A stretch of 17,310 bases of DNA from Bacteroidota bacterium. Its GTDB lineage: Bacteria > Bacteroidota > Bacteroidia > Chitinophagales > Chitinophagaceae. Positions 14,442 to 17,310 of this stretch are shown one piece after another. Within the stretch, counting starts at the first letter, position 1, and each line of letters begins with the position of its first letter. The DNA is taken from positions 1 to 17,310 of the forward strand of contig JAEZRB010000019.1 in the NCBI GenBank assembly GCA_023412975.1, written 5' to 3'. Below the pieces are notes generated by a model that was given only the letters and a program-made list of their open reading frames with translations, did no database searches and was not told where the DNA came from. A program made the translations under genes and the position numbers.

Positions 14442-15293
14442 TTATTCTTTTCCCCTCACCCATATCGCCCCGTACTGCTTCGTATAATAAATCGCTGCAA
14501 AAATATACCAGCGCCAGTCAGGATAAAATTTTTTCATGAAGCGGGCATGGTTTTTTATCCCGGTTTTGCGGGTTTGCAGCAGTTTATCTTTGTCAATGCT
14601 TCCCTTGTGTATATGCATCACTTTGGCTTCGGGCAGGAAATGTATGGTATAACCCAGCTTTTTAAAATCCCAGCACCAGTGCACATCTTCGATATACATG
14701 AAAAAATCTTCCGCCAGCTTTTTACCCGGTAATTGCTCAATTATCGATCTCGGGAAAAGCATAAAGGCGCCCCAGACCCAATCGCATTCGGCTTCAGCCT
14801 GGTGATCGAAATAGTGATGCAGCATCAGTTTCCCCTGCTTTTCTTTTGACAATAACCTGAAAAATGGGAATACTTCCGCCAGCTCCCAGCCAATCGTTCT
14901 GAACTTGCGGCAATTGTACTGGATACTGCCATCAGGGTATTGAAGCTGGCAGGTGACCATGCCCACCCCGGGATGTGAGGTGATATAATCATAGCAGATC
15001 TTGGGTGCATTATTGAGCAGCTCGGTATCGCTATTGAGCAAAAGGATATAATCGCCGGAGGAATGGGTAATCCCGAGGTTATTACCCCCTGCAAAACCTG
15101 TATTCGTCGGGCTTTTTATCAGTTTGATACCCGGGCATTCTTTCAAAAAATCATCCGGATCACATTCTGCCGAGGCATTGTCTACCAGCACAATTTCATA
15201 TTCTAGCCCGGTCAGCTTTTCACGGATGGATCGAATGCAGTTGACCGTCAGCCGGAACGTATTGTAATTGATGATGATGATCGATAACTGCAT
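14442..15293 (-). CDS. family 2 glycosyltransferase (WbbL/rhamnosyltransferase-like)
   Basis: A 283-residue GT2 of the WbbL-like group. Motifs: LSIIIINYNT (3-12), IVLVDNASAE (34-43), NTGFAGGNNLG (64-74), metal-binding NSDT (87-90), CQLQYPDGSIQ, DWVWGAFMLFPR (171-182), the catalytic-region EDFFMYIEDVHWCW (195-208) and MHIHKGS (226-232). Members often transfer rhamnose or other deoxyhexoses in O-antigen or cell-wall glycan synthesis, so a deoxysugar donor is plausible but unproven. It starts 5 bases downstream of the stop of a related glycosyltransferase gene, probably one transcript with it. GC is visibly higher than in the plus-strand glycosyltransferases. Confidence 0.9.
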   Translation of the reverse strand: MQLSIIIINYNTFRLTVNCIRSIREKLTGLEYEIVLVDNASAECDPDDFLKECPGIKLIKSPTNTGFAGGNNLGITHSSGDYILLLNSDTELLNNAPKICYDYITSHPGVGMVTCQLQYPDGSIQYNCRKFRTIGWELAEVFPFFRLLSKEKQGKLMLHHYFDHQAEAECDWVWGAFMLFPRSIIEQLPGKKLAEDFFMYIEDVHWCWDFKKLGYTIHFLPEAKVMHIHKGSIDKDKLLQTRKTGIKNHARFMKKFYPDWRWYIFAAIYYTKQYGAIWVRGKE

Positions 15294-15298
15294 ATGGC

Positions 15299-16315
15299 CT
15301 ACGGGACTTTATAAAAAAAGCGTTTGTTAACGGTGATCCTGGGTGTGTATTTGACCAGGTAAAAGACATTGATACAATAATTCCGGAAAGCCGGCCAGCT
15401 GTACCTGGACCGCCTGCCCCTGAAAATCTTTTCAACCAGTAAACCTATACCAAACACCGGGATTTCGATGATGAATATTAGAAGCATGAGTAAGAACCAT
15501 CCGATTCCATATTGCTTGCGGATTCGAAGCATCATCGAGATCATGATCTGACGTCCTTTCCTGTTCCAGAGATTCCTGCTGTTTTCATTTTCGTCGGTGT
15601 CATAGTAAGAACCGCTGGTGGCGCCACCCAGGTGAATGACCTGCGGCGTATTGTAGAGATATAAAGCTCCATGTTTTTTTAACCGGCTACACCATTCAAT
15701 TTCCTCAGCGTACATGAAAAAATCCTCGTCCATCATTTCCTTCTGCGCCAGCTCGCGGGAGGTTAGAATGAAAGCACCCACGATCCAGTCCACCTCCATT
15801 CTTTCTTTGACCGTGCTGACACTCGGTACTTTTGCTTTCAGCCGGTAACCCAAATACCGGATAAAACGGCCGAGATAGGGAAGAGGAAGCAGGAAATTCA
15901 ACCCGCCTACAATAAAATGCGCTCCGGAGATCTGATGCGAACCATCGGGGTTCAGTAGTTGCACACCAGCCGCGGCGGCATTAGCTTCCGACTTAAACAA
16001 TTCGAGAGCTTTATCCAATGCCCCATCACGAATGATGGTATCGGTATTCAGAATGAGGACATAGTCGCCCTTTGCAGCCCTGATCCCTTCATTATTGGCC
16101 CTTGCGAAGCCCGCGTTGTATGTCATCGGAATCCAGGAAATGGAAGGATGTTTTCCCAAAACCAACTCCCGGCTATTGTCTTCCGAAAAATTGTCAACTA
16201 CGATGATCTCAAATGAATACCGTTTTGTTTCCGCGTAGATGCTCTCCACACAATCCAGCACCAGCTGAGGTGATTTATAATTGACCAGTATTATTGAAAG
16301 ATCCATTTTTGACAT
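15299..16315 (-). CDS. family 2 glycosyltransferase with C-terminal membrane segment
   Basis: A 338-residue GT2 related to its downstream neighbour. Motifs: LSIILVNYKSPQL (6-18), EIIVVDNFSEDNS (36-48), NAGFARANNEG (67-77), metal-binding NTDT (90-93), VQLLNPDGSHQ, DWIVGAFILTSR (176-187) and DEDFFMYAEEIEWCSRL (196-212), then VIHLGGATSG. A hydrophobic stretch near 272-294 followed by basic residues suggests membrane attachment. The chosen start is ATG 16315; ATG 16306 is nearly as good. A longer reading from TTG 16342 adds nine residues outside the family. It follows the YfhO-like gene after a 42-base gap without a TAnnTTTG element, so the three minus-strand genes probably form one operon. Confidence 0.88.
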   Translation of the reverse strand: MSKMDLSIILVNYKSPQLVLDCVESIYAETKRYSFEIIVVDNFSEDNSRELVLGKHPSISWIPMTYNAGFARANNEGIRAAKGDYVLILNTDTIIRDGALDKALELFKSEANAAAAGVQLLNPDGSHQISGAHFIVGGLNFLLPLPYLGRFIRYLGYRLKAKVPSVSTVKERMEVDWIVGAFILTSRELAQKEMMDEDFFMYAEEIEWCSRLKKHGALYLYNTPQVIHLGGATSGSYYDTDENENSRNLWNRKGRQIMISMMLRIRKQYGIGWFLLMLLIFIIEIPVFGIGLLVEKIFRGRRSRYSWPAFRNYCINVFYLVKYTPRITVNKRFFYKVP

Positions 16316-16357
16316 ATTACCGCCAATTTCACACGGCGTCAATCGATATCCTTCGAA

Positions 16358-17310
16358 CTACGCTTTCTTTCTCGATTTAATTACCAACAAAACCGCACAC
16401 GCCAGTACGATCAGCAGCGAAAGAACACCACCTACCAGGCTTATCGTCATTCCTTTATTGTAGGATGCAGGTTCGAATACAAAACGTATCGTATGTTCAC
16501 CCGCCGGCACATTAATGGCGCGAAGAAGGTAATTGACACGGGCTATTGGTACTTCATTTCCATCTACGTATGCTTTCCATCCATAAGGATAATAGACTTC
16601 GCTAAATACCGCGAGCTGGTTGCTGGCCGCTTTGCTTTGATAGATGATTTCGTCGTTGATATTTTTCACCAGCGTAATGCTGGCAGCGCTGTCAAATTGC
16701 GGCGGCGTGATCTTCGACTGCTCACGCTTATCGGCTACTGCGGAGTCCCTGGTGGGCAGACTGTCGAGTGCCAGCATTTCTGCGTCGGCATTGTCCACAA
16801 AGCGGATGCCTTTTACAAACCAGGCCGGGCCATACGCACCCTGGTTCAGTTGTGCTACTGGCTTATTGGTGGATTGATCATTGACGATAAAATATTTTGC
16901 ATTCAACATGTTGAACACTTCCATATTTCCCTTGTTCAACTGGTGATCGATCAGGTCCTGGTACAGCCCCAGTTTGGCAGGGCTATATCCGCCCAGTGAA
17001 TTATGAAAATAGGATGCACGCGCATTGCCATCAAACGGATTCCCGACCGATTGATCGACGACACGATAATAACCTGTGTCCCTTTTGATTTGCAGGTCGG
17101 CATTGGTTGGAATAAAGCCCTGCAGGTATTCATCCTCCGACACAAAATGTTCTTTACTGAGATAACGGTTATCGACCGTGATCAGGTCAATGAATGAAAG
17201 TGCAGCCAGCAGGCCTACCGCCAGAGCAGGCTTGATTTTTTTTCTGTAGCCGAGCCAGATCACGAATGCACCCAGCAAAGCGTAAATAAATAAACGCAAC
17301 AGGTCGCTGC
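16358..17310 (-). CDS. YfhO-family membrane protein, C-terminal part
   Basis: The 5' end is cut by the window. The frame is open to base 17310, and the TTG at 17299 that could be read as a start is an internal leucine codon preceded in frame by Ser-Asp-Leu. About 317 residues are visible. They comprise two hydrophobic segments (about the first 20 residues and an LAVGLLAALSFIDLITV helix), a long soluble region with YYRVVDQSVGNPFDGNARASYFHNSLGGYSPAK, FNMLNAKYFIV and YYPYGWKAYVDGNEVPI, then a final helix and the basic tail KSRKKA. This pattern matches the extracytoplasmic C-terminal part of YfhO proteins (PF09586), large GT-C-like membrane proteins linked to glycosylation of cell-envelope polymers in Bacillus. 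With two glycosyltransferases downstream, a role in lipid-linked sugar transfer is likely; the substrate is unknown. Confidence 0.82.
   Translation of the reverse strand, partial: SDLLRLFIYALLGAFVIWLGYRKKIKPALAVGLLAALSFIDLITVDNRYLSKEHFVSEDEYLQGFIPTNADLQIKRDTGYYRVVDQSVGNPFDGNARASYFHNSLGGYSPAKLGLYQDLIDHQLNKGNMEVFNMLNAKYFIVNDQSTNKPVAQLNQGAYGPAWFVKGIRFVDNADAEMLALDSLPTRDSAVADKREQSKITPPQFDSAASITLVKNINDEIIYQSKAASNQLAVFSEVYYPYGWKAYVDGNEVPIARVNYLLRAINVPAGEHTIRFVFEPASYNKGMTISLVGGVLSLLIVLACAVLLVIKSRKKA

Noticed and set aside
14437..14455. GGGG...CCCC as a shared bidirectional terminator
   Set aside because: Only a 4-bp stem with an 11-base loop, partly inside the minus-strand coding end; too weak to call.
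16316..16342. TTG-initiated extension of the minus-strand glycosyltransferase
   Set aside because: Two ATG codons just downstream fit the GT2 N-terminus better.
16493..16999. Plus-strand open frame of 168 codons opposite the YfhO-like gene
   Set aside because: The minus-strand frame carries clear YfhO-family sequence; the plus frame has no family features.
17297..17299. TTG as start codon of the YfhO-like protein
   Set aside because: The frame stays open to the window edge with ordinary codons, and the visible part lacks the large N-terminal membrane region of the family; the gene is simply truncated by the window.

Overview
The window looks like a Bacteroidota chromosome, most likely Chitinophagaceae or a close relative. 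This is inferred from four things: a large secreted protein with the type IX secretion (T9SS) 'gliding motility-associated' C-terminal domain; exact matches to the Bacteroidota promoter element TAnnTTTG; a lipoprotein with an acidic stretch after its lipid-anchored cysteine; and little sign of Shine-Dalgarno sequences. The species cannot be named from the sequence. No RNA genes, insertion sequences, integrases or CRISPR arrays were seen, and no stretch over 300 bases lacks a gene.

Region 1 (1-2813) is housekeeping and relatively GC-rich. It holds a hexanucleotide tandem repeat at the left edge, a GNAT acetyltransferase, purB (adenylosuccinate lyase, minus strand, overlapping the GNAT gene tail to tail) and mqnA (chorismate dehydratase of the futalosine menaquinone pathway). 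purB and mqnA are divergent and share a 75-bp promoter region.

Region 2 (2905-6516) is one gene for a 1203-residue T9SS cargo protein. Its order is signal peptide, LamG-like domain, PKD domain, an Ig-like repeat interrupted by a jelly-roll-like module, seven more Ig-like repeats in the order A-B-C-A-B-C-A, and a T9SS type B sorting domain.

Region 3 (6637-13905) is a tightly packed eight-gene plus-strand operon, AT-rich compared with the flanks. It encodes RfbF, RfbG, an RmlC-type epimerase, a TylC3/TcaB9-type sugar C-methyltransferase, an SDR reductase, a CmcI-type (PF04989) methyltransferase and two GT2 glycosyltransferases. RfbH, the 3-deoxygenase of CDP-dideoxysugar pathways, is absent. 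Read as a pathway, the operon would make a CDP-activated 6-deoxy-3-C-methyl-hexose, probably O-methylated, and transfer it to a glycan. This resembles CDP-vinelose, described chemically from Azotobacter. It is the most interesting system in the window.

Region 4 (13971-17310) holds a small, probably surface-exposed lipoprotein gene. Facing it is a minus-strand group: a YfhO-family membrane protein cut by the window edge, then two related GT2 glycosyltransferases. Regions 2-4 together look like part of a surface polysaccharide or glycoconjugate locus. No flippase, polymerase or ligase gene is visible, so the locus probably extends beyond the window or relies on genes elsewhere.
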